This document shows positions 1-8,438 of a stretch of DNA of 64,000 nt, piece after piece. The stretch spans positions 434,001-498,000 of the forward strand of contig NZ_BAABWQ010000002.1 of the NCBI RefSeq assembly GCF_040370365.1, given 5' to 3'. How positions within the stretch are numbered: the stretch's first letter is position 1; each line of letters starts with the position of its first letter. The notes under the pieces are model-generated. The model had not been told where the DNA came from. It ran no database searches and worked only from the letters and a program-made list of their open reading frames with translations. Position numbers and translations under genes: made by a program. This stretch comes from Shimia sp040370365. Its GTDB lineage: Bacteria; Pseudomonadota; Alphaproteobacteria; Rhodobacterales; Rhodobacteraceae.

Positions 1-507
1 ATCGCAGCAGCACAGCCAAAACCGGCACCAGTAGAATCTTCTCCCACAGAAAAACCCAAAGCGGCTACCAAACGTGCTGCTACACGACCTGCAGCTCGCA
101 CATCAGCCGCAAAACCTGCAACCAAAGCCGTAGCAACATCAGCTGCGAAGACCAAGGCAGCAGCACCCGCCTCGAATTCTTCAACCAAACCAGCCGCATC
201 TGAACCCGTTTTCAAGTCCACGACGCCGAGCGCCGCCAAACCCAATAAAAAAACAAAACCTGCGGCCAAAACAGCAACGGTCGCAAAAGACGCCGCACCA
301 TCGGCACGAAGCAAACGATCCGAGATCAAATCAGCAGCCTCGAATACTGCTCCCGCGGCCCCCAAAGCAACACCCGCAGTCAAATCGAAGGCAACCAAGA
401 CGGCAGCGTCGGTTCAAACCGCAGCGGCCACGCCGCCAAAACCAAAGCGCAAACCATCAACCCCACCGGCGATGCCAAGCACATCAGAAAAAACAAAGAA
501 AACCTGA
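1..507 (+). CDS. Lys/Ala/Pro-rich protein, 3' end (partial)
   Basis: Frame 1 is open from the window edge to a TGA at 505-507, giving 168 residues with no start visible. The sequence is almost entirely Ala, Lys, Pro, Ser and Thr, with repeated AAKP/KAATK-like units resembling histone H1 or AlgP-type tails. No folded domain is visible. It ends 43 bp before ureC on the same strand, so it probably lies in the urease operon, where ureB is expected. It could be a basic disordered tail fused to UreB or a separate H1-like protein; the window cannot decide. The codon bias and long open frame argue that it is really translated. Confidence 0.7.
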   Translation: MAAAQPKPAPVESSPTEKPKAATKRAATRPAARTSAAKPATKAVATSAAKTKAAAPASNSSTKPAASEPVFKSTTPSAAKPNKKTKPAAKTATVAKDAAPSARSKRSEIKSAASNTAPAAPKATPAVKSKATKTAASVQTAAATPPKPKRKPSTPPAMPSTSEKTKKT

Positions 508-550
508 AACTGGCTCCGCCGTTTCGCGAAACTCAAAGAGACCACGTACC

Positions 551-2290
551 ATGCCAGCGAAAATTTCCCGCTCCGACTATGCAGCAATGTTCGGCCCCAC
601 TGTCGGCGACAAACTGCGCCTTGCTGACACCGATCTTGTCATAGAGGTCGAACGCGACCTGACCGCTGAAAAGGCTGGCAACGGCAACGCGCTGGCCTAT
701 GGAGAAGAAGTCAAGTTTGGCGGGGGCAAGGTGATCCGCGACGGCATGGGGCAGGCACAAACCACCCGTGCAGAAGGCGCGGTAGACACGGTTATCACCA
801 ATGCGCTGATTGTGGATCATACTGGCATATACAAAGCGGATGTAGGCCTGAAAAACGGGCGCATTGCCAAAATCGGCAAAGCAGGCAACCCTGACACGCA
901 GCCGGGCGTCGACATCATTGTCGGTCCCGGCACTGAAGCCATCGCAGGTGAGGGTAAGATCCTCACCGCAGGAGGTTTTGACTCTCACATCCACTACATC
1001 TGCCCGCAACAGATCGAAGATGCGCTGCACTCAGGCCTGACCACCATGCTTGGCGGTGGCACTGGCCCAGCACACGGTACGCTGGCCACCACCTGCACAC
1101 CCGGAACTTGGCACATCGGCCGCATGCTGCAATCCGCTGATGCCTTTCCCATGAACCTCGCCTTTGCAGGCAAAGGCAACGCCTCCCTGCCCGCAGCTCT
1201 GGAAGAACAGGTCAAAGCTGGTGCCTGTGCGCTAAAGCTGCATGAAGATTGGGGCACCACGCCTGCCGCCATTGATTGCTGCTTGTCTGTTGCGGATGCG
1301 ATGGACGTACAGGTGATGATCCACACCGACACGCTCAACGAGTCGGGCTTTGTCGAAAACACGGTGGCCGCCATGAAGGGCCGCACCATCCATGCGTTCC
1401 ACACCGAAGGTGCTGGCGGTGGACACGCGCCGGATATCATCAAAATCTGTGGTGAGGAGCACGTGCTGCCCTCATCCACCAACCCCACTCGCCCCTTCAC
1501 CGTCAACACGGTGGACGAACACCTTGACATGCTGATGGTGTGTCACCACCTCGACAAATCCATCCCCGAAGATGTTGCGTTTGCTGAAAGCCGCATCCGC
1601 CGAGAGACGATTGCGGCTGAAGACATCCTGCACGACATGGGCGCGTTCTCCATTATCGCATCGGACAGCCAAGCCATGGGCCGCGTTGGCGAAGTGCTGA
1701 TCCGCACGTGGCAAACTGCTGACAAGATGAAGAAACAACGCGGGCGCTTGGCCGAAGAAACTGGCGAAAACGACAACTACCGTGTGCGCCGCTACATCGC
1801 AAAGTACACGATCAACCCGGCCATCGCCCATGGTCTTAGCCACCAGATTGGTTCGATTGAAGAAGGTAAACGTGCTGATCTGGTGCTTTGGAATCCCGCT
1901 TTCTTTGGTGTGAAGCCGGAAATGGTGCTGATTGGTGGATCAATTGTTTGCGCACAAATGGGTGACCCCAACGCGTCGATCCCTACTCCCCAACCTGTCT
2001 ACTCGCGTCCGATGTTTGGCGCGTATGGTCGTGCGGTGGAAAACGCGGCGGTGGTGTTCGTGTCAGAAGCCGCGCAGGCCGAAGGTATCGGCGCTTCACT
2101 CGGGCTGGCCAAGCAGACAGTGGCGGTCCAAAATACCCGACAGATTGGCAAATCAGATCTGAAACTCAACGACGCCACGCCGGATATCGAAGTGAACCCC
2201 GAAACCTATGAGGTGCGCGCGGACGGAGAGCTCCTGACATGTCAGCCTGCTGAAGTGCTGCCAATGGCACAGCGATACTTTATGTTCTGA
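551..2290 (+). CDS. ureC: Urease alpha subunit UreC
   Basis: Catalytic subunit of urease, hydrolysing urea to ammonia and carbamate in the cytoplasm at a di-nickel centre. Visible residues: nickel ligands H146 and H148 (HIH), the carbamylated lysine K229 in CALKLHEDWG, the flap cysteine C331 in MVCHHL, and the nickel ligand D372 in IASDSQAMGR. Relative to the usual numbering these are shifted by about 12, because residues 39-49 (rich in A, G, N) are an insertion between DLT and YGEEVKFGGG; the protein is 579 residues against about 567-570 usually. The ATG has an AAAGAG about 10 bases upstream. The accessory genes ureE, ureF and ureG follow on the same strand. Identification is essentially certain. 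Confidence 0.98.
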   Translation: MPAKISRSDYAAMFGPTVGDKLRLADTDLVIEVERDLTAEKAGNGNALAYGEEVKFGGGKVIRDGMGQAQTTRAEGAVDTVITNALIVDHTGIYKADVGLKNGRIAKIGKAGNPDTQPGVDIIVGPGTEAIAGEGKILTAGGFDSHIHYICPQQIEDALHSGLTTMLGGGTGPAHGTLATTCTPGTWHIGRMLQSADAFPMNLAFAGKGNASLPAALEEQVKAGACALKLHEDWGTTPAAIDCCLSVADAMDVQVMIHTDTLNESGFVENTVAAMKGRTIHAFHTEGAGGGHAPDIIKICGEEHVLPSSTNPTRPFTVNTVDEHLDMLMVCHHLDKSIPEDVAFAESRIRRETIAAEDILHDMGAFSIIASDSQAMGRVGEVLIRTWQTADKMKKQRGRLAEETGENDNYRVRRYIAKYTINPAIAHGLSHQIGSIEEGKRADLVLWNPAFFGVKPEMVLIGGSIVCAQMGDPNASIPTPQPVYSRPMFGAYGRAVENAAVVFVSEAAQAEGIGASLGLAKQTVAVQNTRQIGKSDLKLNDATPDIEVNPETYEVRADGELLTCQPAEVLPMAQRYFMF

Positions 2291-2470
2291 TCTCGGCATT
2301 TTGCGCCACAAAAAGGTTACCAAACCGACAACGAACACACTGAGAAACGTCGCTGCTTTGCGGCACACGCAACACTGATATGACGAAAGACACTCTGCAC
2401 ATGTCAGCAAAATTGACCCATATTACATGCCAAGGGAGGACCATAAGTTTACAGAAAACTGAGGTTCAAA

Positions 2471-2695
2471 ATGGCACTATCTGCAACACACACTTCTACA
2501 ACGTTCACTCTGGGAAAAATCTTGGCCGCGCCTTTTATCGCTATCGGCAACTCTTTTGTCCACTTGATGGAATCCAACAACCGCGTAAGAGAAGTAGAAT
2601 TCCTGAATTCACTGTCGGACGAACAACTTGCAGGCCGCGGTCTGAAGCGCGAAGACATCGTGCGCCACGTATTCCGCGATATGATGCATCTCTGA
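2471..2695 (+). CDS. DUF1127 (YjiS-like) small protein
   Basis: A 74-residue protein whose C-terminal half (VEFLNSLSDEQLAGRGL then KREDIVRHVFRDMM) is the Arg-rich, three-helix DUF1127 signature found in many short alphaproteobacterial proteins. A GAGG lies about 9 bases before the ATG. The 180 bp between ureC and this gene may hold its own promoter, though I see no convincing -35/-10 pair. Some DUF1127 proteins in alphaproteobacteria have been linked to RNA turnover and phosphate or carbon metabolism, but the role of this one is unknown. Its place inside the urease operon between ureC and ureE is unusual. Confidence 0.85.
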   Translation: MALSATHTSTTFTLGKILAAPFIAIGNSFVHLMESNNRVREVEFLNSLSDEQLAGRGLKREDIVRHVFRDMMHL

Positions 2696-2717
2696 TCAAC
2701 GCTCTCGGCGGCCGCAC

Positions 2718-3203
2718 ATGAACGCGCTGCCCACAGCTCACCGCTATCATGCCCACGGTCACGCCCCGGAAGCGGGGCGCGTGGCACTGACCTACGAAGA
2801 CCGCTTCTTGCGTCGCAAAACTCTGCGGCTCGAAGACGGCACACGCATTCTCGTTGATCTGCCCAAAACCACATCATTGGACCACAATGGCGTGCTGATC
2901 ATGCAAAATGGCGGCGAAATCACTGTGATCGCCGCACCAGAGCCGCTTCTACAAGTCACTGCTGAAAACCTCACCCGCATCGCGTGGCACATCGGCAATC
3001 GCCATACGCCGTGCCAGATTGAGGACCATCGCCTTCTGCTGCAACATGATCACGTGATCAAAGAGATGCTTCAGTTACTGGGCGCAACGGTCACCGAGGT
3101 CACTGAGCCTTTCACGCCCGAGGGCGGCGCCTATGGCCACGGCCGCACACATGGTCATGACCACAGCCATCCGCATGCCCACGACCACACGCATGACCAC
3201 TGA
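2718..3203 (+). CDS. ureE: Urease accessory protein UreE (nickel metallochaperone)
   Basis: UreE delivers nickel to the UreG/UreF/UreD-urease assembly. The 161-residue protein has the N-terminal peptide-binding domain (LTYEDRFLRRKTLRLEDGTR), the central metal-binding domain (AWHIGNRHTPCQI, then LLLQHDHVIKEMLQLLGA) and a C-terminal tail from about residue 137 made of alternating His with G, D, P or T (YGHGRTHGHDHSHPHAHDH), the classic nickel-buffering tail. The 3' end overlaps the ureF start by 11 bp. The Shine-Dalgarno site is weak (GGCGG), so translation may be coupled to the gene before it. Confidence 0.96.
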   Translation: MNALPTAHRYHAHGHAPEAGRVALTYEDRFLRRKTLRLEDGTRILVDLPKTTSLDHNGVLIMQNGGEITVIAAPEPLLQVTAENLTRIAWHIGNRHTPCQIEDHRLLLQHDHVIKEMLQLLGATVTEVTEPFTPEGGAYGHGRTHGHDHSHPHAHDHTHDH

Positions 3204-3837
3204 TCCCATCCTGATATTGGCGCAATGGCTGTCCCCGGCGTATCCAGTCGGGTCCTTCACCTACAGCCACGGGCTCGAGGCGCTTGTGGAGTCAGGCGCC
3301 GTGGAGGATACAGCAAGCTTTTCGGAATGGCTCTCGGACACGATGCACCACGGTGCCGGGCAGAACGACGTGATCTTGCTCGCACATGCCTATGCAGCGG
3401 AAAATAACGATACGCTCGAGGAGATCGACGCCCTTGCTCAAGCCCTTGCCCCGTCTGCGGAGCGTCTTCTGGAAACCGAGCAACAGGGCAAAGCTTTTGT
3501 GCGCACTGCAGCCGCAATACACGATATAGAGCTGCCAAACCTCACCTACGCTGTGGCTGTCGGCCGTGCCGCGCGCCTGCAAAACCTACCTCTCGCCGAC
3601 ACCGCCCGGCTGTTTCTACATGCCTTCGCTGCCAACCTCACATCTGCCGCCACACGCCTCGTGCCGCTTGGCCAAACCGAGGCGCAGGCCGTGCTCACCG
3701 CTACTGCACCGATGTGCCAACAGATTGTGGATCACGCTCTGACCCAACCGCTGGGCGCCATTGCCTCCTCAACCTTTGCATCTGACATCGCATCCATGCG
3801 TCACGAAACGCAATACTCTCGGCTATTTCGCTCATGA
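3193..3837 (+). CDS. ureF: Urease accessory protein UreF
   Basis: UreF is the all-helical GTPase-gating subunit of the urease activation complex (UreD-UreF-UreG). The conserved opening LAQWLSPAYPVGSFTYSHGLE is present at residues 9-29. I chose the ATG at 3193 (MTTDPILILAQW, 214 residues). The frame stays open further upstream to 3133, but that stretch lies inside the His-tail coding region of ureE and encodes an artefactual Met/Thr-rich leader. The gene overlaps ureE by 11 bp and the following gene by an ATGA. Confidence 0.96.
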   Translation: MTTDPILILAQWLSPAYPVGSFTYSHGLEALVESGAVEDTASFSEWLSDTMHHGAGQNDVILLAHAYAAENNDTLEEIDALAQALAPSAERLLETEQQGKAFVRTAAAIHDIELPNLTYAVAVGRAARLQNLPLADTARLFLHAFAANLTSAATRLVPLGQTEAQAVLTATAPMCQQIVDHALTQPLGAIASSTFASDIASMRHETQYSRLFRS

Positions 3838-4244
3838 CTTGGCTTGCGGCACTCCTCTCAGCCTTGCTGGCAATCCCTGCCCTGTTGCACCTGCTCTGGG
3901 CGCTGGGAATTTGGCTGCCCCTGCGCGATGAAACCGCCCTCGCTCGCGCGGTTGTTGGTGCCAAAGACGTCACCCGCATGCCCCCCGCTATACCTTGTGC
4001 GGTCGTGGCCATGGCTTTGACCTTCGCCGCCGTCTTGCCGCACCGACCGGCGTTTCCGCTGCACACGCCCTTTATGCTGCTATGCACCGTTGTTTTCACA
4101 CTGCGCGGCGCGGCCACGTACCTGCCAGCGTGGCGGCGTATTGTGCCACAACAGCCCTTTGCCACGCTGGACAGATCTTGCTATGGGCCGCTCTGCCTGC
4201 TGCTTGGCGCCGGCTTTTTCATAACGACCCTCACCGGAGCCTGA
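3834..4244 (+). CDS. DUF3995 membrane protein within urease operon
   Basis: A 136-residue integral membrane protein with about four hydrophobic segments (roughly residues 3-27, 50-68, 79-95, 115-134). The HLLWALGIWLP start, the AVVGA segment and the MPPAIP motif fit the DUF3995 family. The ATGA overlap with ureF and the 1-bp gap to ureG place it firmly in the operon. No nickel-binding cluster is visible, so a role in nickel or urea transport cannot be claimed; only the context suggests a link to urease. Confidence 0.8.
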   Translation: MTWLAALLSALLAIPALLHLLWALGIWLPLRDETALARAVVGAKDVTRMPPAIPCAVVAMALTFAAVLPHRPAFPLHTPFMLLCTVVFTLRGAATYLPAWRRIVPQQPFATLDRSCYGPLCLLLGAGFFITTLTGA

Positions 4245-4245
4245 C

Positions 4246-4875
4246 ATGACTTCTCCTAATGGCCCTCTTCGCATTGGCATCGGCGGCCCCGTGGGCGCTG
4301 GAAAAACCACGCTCACCGCCAATTTGTGCCGCCTGCTGCGCGACAAACTCTCCATCGCTGTGGTGACCAATGACATCTATACGCGTGAAGACGCCGAAGA
4401 GCTTATGCGCCAACAGGTGCTACCCTTGAACCGTATCAAAGGTGTGGAAACCGGCGGTTGCCCGCACACTGCCATCCGTGAGGATGCATCCATCAACCTC
4501 GCCGCCATTGACGAGCTGAACAAAGAAATCCCCGACCTCGACATCATCCTGATTGAGAGTGGCGGCGACAATCTTTCCGCCACCTTCAGCCCAGAATTGG
4601 CTGACCTGACAATCTATGTAATCGACACGGCCGCCGGCGAAGAGATCCCCCGCAAAGGCGGTCCTGCCATCACCCGCTCCGACATTTTGGTGATCAACAA
4701 AATCGACCTTGCTCCCTATGTGGGGGCTTCGCTTGACGTGATGAAGCGTGACGCCACCAAAATGCGCGGCACCCGACCTTTCCTGTTCACCTCTCTGCGG
4801 CAAGGCCAAGGACTGGATGCGCTGCTACCGCTGATTGGTGAGATTGGTGGCGTGCCAGCCCTAATGGCAGAGTGA
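4246..4875 (+). CDS. ureG: Urease accessory GTPase UreG
   Basis: A SIMIBI-class GTPase that powers nickel insertion into urease. The P-loop GGPVGAGKTT lies at residues 13-22, the nickel-binding CPH motif at C72-P73-H74 (GGCPHTAIRED), the switch/Mg2+ residues in LIESGGDN, and the guanine-specificity motif in VINKIDLAPY. Length is 209 residues, normal for the family. It is the last visible gene of the urease block. A 6-bp stem (4906-4922) follows but has no T-run, so no clear terminator is seen. Confidence 0.98.
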   Translation: MTSPNGPLRIGIGGPVGAGKTTLTANLCRLLRDKLSIAVVTNDIYTREDAEELMRQQVLPLNRIKGVETGGCPHTAIREDASINLAAIDELNKEIPDLDIILIESGGDNLSATFSPELADLTIYVIDTAAGEEIPRKGGPAITRSDILVINKIDLAPYVGASLDVMKRDATKMRGTRPFLFTSLRQGQGLDALLPLIGEIGGVPALMAE

Positions 4876-5017
4876 ACGCTCAAATCGGAACAATTTTCTA
4901 ACTTCAGGGCGTCTAGCGCCCTCTGGGCTCTAAAATATACCCGCCGGAGGCTGCAATGCTTCAATCCATGTCCCCTTTGCGCTAAGAGCGCGCGACCAGC
5001 AAACGGCGGGATATCCC

Positions 5018-5692
5018 ATGATCGAGCTCAAAAATGTTAGCCTGTCCTTTGGCACACGCACCGTGTTGAGTGACATCTCTCTGCATCTCTCTGAGCGCCG
5101 CATTGCAATCTTAGGCGCCAATGGCTCCGGGAAATCTACCTTTGCAAGACTGCTCAACGGTCTTGCGCAGCCCACCTCCGGCGAAGTGCTGGTTGACGGC
5201 CTCAACACCCTCAAGAAAGCGCGCGATGTCCGCCGGAAAGTGGGCTTCGTCTTCCAAAACCCCGACAACCAAATTGTCATGCCCGTGGTCGAAGAAGATC
5301 TGGCGTTTGGTATGAAGAATCTCGGTTACTCTAAGGAGAACATCATCGCCAAAAGCGATGAAATCCTTGCACGCTACCACATGAGCGACCTACGTGAACA
5401 TCCGGCACACCTTCTGTCAGGCGGGCAAAAGCAGTTGCTCGCGATCTCAGGCGTCTTGGTTATGGAGCCGCAAATACTGGTGATGGATGAACCCACAACA
5501 TTGCTTGATCTGCGCAACAAACGGCGCATCACCCGTGCCGTCGCCGCGCTCACTCAACAGGTCATTATGGTCACGCATGATCTCGATCTGATCGCCGACT
5601 ACGACCGCGCAATTGTTATTGATGGCGGACGCGTTTTTGCCGACGGCAAACCTGCCAAAGTCATCCCTGCTTACCAAGAGCTCATGGCCTGA
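5018..5692 (+). CDS. bioM: Biotin ECF transporter ATPase BioM
   Basis: ATP-binding subunit of the energy-coupling-factor biotin importer. Walker A is GANGSGKST (about residues 33-41), the Q-loop region contains VFQNPDNQIV (typical of CbiO/BioM ATPases), the signature is LSGGQKQLLAI, Walker B is ILVMDEPTTLLD, and the H-loop is VTHDLD. At 224 residues it is shorter than general CbiO proteins, as BioM is. It shares a TGATG overlap with bioN, and bioY follows, so the three form the BioMNY transporter. I found no palindrome resembling the known alphaproteobacterial BioR site in the 142-bp upstream gap. Confidence 0.93.
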   Translation: MIELKNVSLSFGTRTVLSDISLHLSERRIAILGANGSGKSTFARLLNGLAQPTSGEVLVDGLNTLKKARDVRRKVGFVFQNPDNQIVMPVVEEDLAFGMKNLGYSKENIIAKSDEILARYHMSDLREHPAHLLSGGQKQLLAISGVLVMEPQILVMDEPTTLLDLRNKRRITRAVAALTQQVIMVTHDLDLIADYDRAIVIDGGRVFADGKPAKVIPAYQELMA

Positions 5693-6288
5693 TGTTGGAC
5701 CTATACTCTCCTGGCCGCTCCGTACTGCACCGCACGCGCCCAGCTCCTAAAATGCTGGGACTGATGGTTGCCGCAACGCTGTTGTTTCTCAATCAAAGCC
5801 TGTTGATTACCATCATTGCGACCACTGGCATTCTATTGCTCTACCCCATCGCCCAGCTATCGCCGAAACAGGCGATCACTCAAGTTCGCCCCCTACTTTG
5901 GGTTTTCATTTTGTTTTTTGCCATCCAATGGTACTTCTCTGGGATTGAACTTGCGGCCTACGTGGTCTTGCGCCTTGCCGCTCTAATCTGGCTGGCCAGC
6001 CTTGTGACTCTCACAACCCGCTCAAGCGACATGATCGACACCATGACGCGCGCGCTGCATGTCTTCAAGCCACTGGGCGTGAACCCAGAAAAGGTCAGCC
6101 TCGCAATCTCCCTCGCACTGCGCTTCATTCCGGTTCTGGCTCAAATCACCACCGAGGTGCGCGAAGCCCAAAAGGTGCGCGGCCTTGAGCGCTCGGTTAT
6201 TGCCGTGGCCATGCCCATGGCGATCCGCGCGATTAAGATGGCGGACGAAATTTCAGATGCCATCGATTCCCGGGGATATCGTTCCTAA
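5692..6288 (+). CDS. bioN: Biotin ECF transporter T component BioN
   Basis: Transmembrane coupling subunit (CbiQ/EcfT family) that joins the BioM ATPase to the BioY substrate subunit. The 198-residue protein has four to five hydrophobic segments and two short Arg-Gly coupling motifs near the C terminus (AQKVRGLE and IDSRGYRS), as expected for T components that dock in the ATPase groove. The start codon overlaps the bioM stop. The gene ends about 100 bp before bioY. Confidence 0.92.
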   Translation: MLDLYSPGRSVLHRTRPAPKMLGLMVAATLLFLNQSLLITIIATTGILLLYPIAQLSPKQAITQVRPLLWVFILFFAIQWYFSGIELAAYVVLRLAALIWLASLVTLTTRSSDMIDTMTRALHVFKPLGVNPEKVSLAISLALRFIPVLAQITTEVREAQKVRGLERSVIAVAMPMAIRAIKMADEISDAIDSRGYRS

Positions 6289-6389
6289 GTTTTGTCACCA
6301 GGCGCGCACCATCCTTGCGTGCAGGCCAATTGATTTCTACGCCACGCGGTAAATCAAACACCAAGACCACGCGCACGGGACACACCTCT

Positions 6390-6926
6390 ATGACCACCAA
6401 AGACATCGTCTATATCGCACTCTTTGCCGCCCTCACCGCGGCTCTCGGCCTGATGCCTCCTGTGCACTTCGCAGGGGCTGCTTTGCCGCCAATTTCGGCT
6501 CAATCACTTGGTGTGATGCTGGCTGGTGGCGTACTGGGTGCCAAGCGCGGCGGCTATGCGCTCTTGTTGTTCATCGCTCTCGTGGCCATTGGCCTTCCCT
6601 TGTTGTCCGGCGGTCGTGGCGGCTTTGGCGCGCTGATCGGCACCTCTGGTGGCTTCCTTCTGGCATGGCCGCTCTGCGCAGCACTGATTGGCTACCTGAT
6701 CGAAAAAGACAGAGATGCAACTGCGCTAGAGATGGGCTTCTACGTGGCACTTGGTGGTATCGCTTTGATGTATACCGCAGGCATCCCGTGGATGGCTTTC
6801 ATTGGCAAGCTTGGCCTGTCCCAATCCCTGACCATCATGGTGGCCTATATCCCCGGTGATCTGATAAAGGTGGTGCTGGCAACTGTGATTGCCCGTGGCC
6901 TGCGCCGCGCCTACCCAAGCCTTTAG
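6390..6926 (+). CDS. bioY: Biotin transporter substrate-binding subunit BioY
   Basis: Membrane S component that binds biotin with high affinity. The 178-residue protein is hydrophobic with about six segments, and carries the BioY hallmarks of an early ALFAALTAALGL helix, the PPISAQSLGVMLAGGVLG loop, and a late YIPGDLIKVVLA helix. I chose the ATG at 6390 (MTTKDIVYIALF). The frame is open further upstream to 6315, but that part is hydrophilic and lacks family features. It is followed after 9 bp by the acyl-CoA synthetase gene, whose Shine-Dalgarno overlaps its stop codon. Confidence 0.94.
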   Translation: MTTKDIVYIALFAALTAALGLMPPVHFAGAALPPISAQSLGVMLAGGVLGAKRGGYALLLFIALVAIGLPLLSGGRGGFGALIGTSGGFLLAWPLCAALIGYLIEKDRDATALEMGFYVALGGIALMYTAGIPWMAFIGKLGLSQSLTIMVAYIPGDLIKVVLATVIARGLRRAYPSL

Positions 6927-6935
6927 AGGACGCGC

Positions 6936-8438
6936 TTGCCCCTACGACATGTATTTGATCATCACCTGCGCCAGCGCCCGGAAGCGCTGGCGGTTGCGCT
7001 TTCGGACACCCAGCTCAGCTACGGCGCGCTCTTTGAGCGCCTGCAACGTTTGCATAGCGCACTGTCAAACCTGCCGCGAAAACGCGGCGATCTGCCCTTG
7101 CCTGAAGGTGCCCGCAACTTTGCTCTGGCCATTGGCAACCACCCCCAAGCTCCCAGCCTGCTGACCGCCGCACTCGCAACGCCGCATGCCGTCACCCTGC
7201 TTGACCCACACTGGCCTGACGCCCTGCATCAGCGTGTGCTGTCCAAACTGCCGCCCGATGTCCTGTTTTGCCTCTCCACACAAACCGGCCTGATCGCCGC
7301 AACGGAACACCTCGGTATTCCCGCCATCTGCGTGGACACCGATGCATTTGAGGCGTTTCTCGCCCCCCCAAAAGACATACCCGCCACCGATCCCCGCGCC
7401 ATCTTCATGGTTGGCTTCACCTCCGGCACCACATCAGAACCAAAAGCCTTCGCGCGTGCGCGCCACAGCTGGCGCGCCTCTCTTGATGCCAGCCGCCTGG
7501 CATTTGCGCTCACAGAGCAAAGCCACACCTTCGCCCCGGGCCCGCTGTCCCACGGCATCACGCTCTACGCACTTGCCGAAACGCTCGACCTCGGGGCGAC
7601 GTTCCACGCGCTGCCCAAATTTGATTTGGCATCTGCCCAGCAGGCCCTCGCCACCGCCCGCCGCATTGTCGCTGTGCCAAGCCTGCTTGGCGCGTTATGC
7701 AACGGCATGCAATGTGGCAGCATCGTCGAAATCACCACAGCGGGTGCCAAACTCGATCCCGCGCTTCTGACGAAGGCCCGCGACATCTTTCCGCGCGCCC
7801 GCATCCATGAATACTACGGCGCCTCAGAGCTGGGATTTGTCAGTCTCAACACCCACGGCCGCCAGAGCTCGTCTGCGCCCGCGTATTCTGTGGGCCGGCC
7901 GTTCCCCCATGTGGAACTTTCACTGCGCCAAAATGGCGAAGAAGTGCCACAAGGCTCGCCCGGCACCATCTTCGTGCGCGGCGATCTGGCGATTGACAGC
8001 TACCTCTGGGGTGGCCGCAACAGCGGGTTCCGTCGCGAGGGTCCCTGGGCCACTGTCGGGGACATCGGCAAACTCAACTCCGATGGCAGTCTCAGCCTCC
8101 TTGGACGCGAAGGTGGCATGGTCATTACAGCTGGCCACAATGTCTATCCGCAAGAAATCGAAACCGCACTCACCAATATTGCAGGCATCACCGGCGCCGT
8201 GGTGCTCGGGGTTGCACATCAGTCTCGCGGCCAAGAGCTCGTGGCCATCGTCCAAGGTGACACCCCTTTGGATGAACTCAAATCCCAACTCTCGATCCGA
8301 CTGCCGCGCTACAAGTTGCCAAGACATATCTATCGGATCATTGACTGGCCCCTCACGACCTCCGGCAAACCCGATCGCGGTCGCCTGACCTCTTGGTTGC
8401 ACAAAAAGGATTCCCGCCTTGTCCCTGCTGCCACCTGA
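6936..8438 (+). CDS. Class I adenylate-forming acyl-CoA synthetase (AMP-binding)
   Basis: A 500-residue ANL-superfamily ligase that activates a carboxylic acid as acyl-AMP and then acyl-CoA. The phosphate loop is TSGTTSEPK, the A5 motif is YYGASELGF, the hinge region is LLGREGGMVITAGHNVYPQEIE, and the C-terminal catalytic lysine lies in TSGKPDRG. The start is a TTG at 6936 with a well-placed GAGGA at 6926-6930. It follows bioMNY and overlaps the next gene, a thiolase. The acid substrate cannot be read from the sequence. The biotin context makes a dicarboxylic or pimelate-related acid worth considering, but that is inference. Confidence 0.85.
   Translation: MPLRHVFDHHLRQRPEALAVALSDTQLSYGALFERLQRLHSALSNLPRKRGDLPLPEGARNFALAIGNHPQAPSLLTAALATPHAVTLLDPHWPDALHQRVLSKLPPDVLFCLSTQTGLIAATEHLGIPAICVDTDAFEAFLAPPKDIPATDPRAIFMVGFTSGTTSEPKAFARARHSWRASLDASRLAFALTEQSHTFAPGPLSHGITLYALAETLDLGATFHALPKFDLASAQQALATARRIVAVPSLLGALCNGMQCGSIVEITTAGAKLDPALLTKARDIFPRARIHEYYGASELGFVSLNTHGRQSSSAPAYSVGRPFPHVELSLRQNGEEVPQGSPGTIFVRGDLAIDSYLWGGRNSGFRREGPWATVGDIGKLNSDGSLSLLGREGGMVITAGHNVYPQEIETALTNIAGITGAVVLGVAHQSRGQELVAIVQGDTPLDELKSQLSIRLPRYKLPRHIYRIIDWPLTTSGKPDRGRLTSWLHKKDSRLVPAAT

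Noticed and set aside
3133..3192. Upstream extension of ureF
   Set aside because: This part lies within the His-tail codons of ureE and encodes a Met/Thr/Ala run absent from UreF proteins.
4876..5017. BioR-type operator before bioM
   Set aside because: Only short AT stretches such as TAAAATATA are seen; none fits a symmetrical TTAT-N-ATAA type palindrome.
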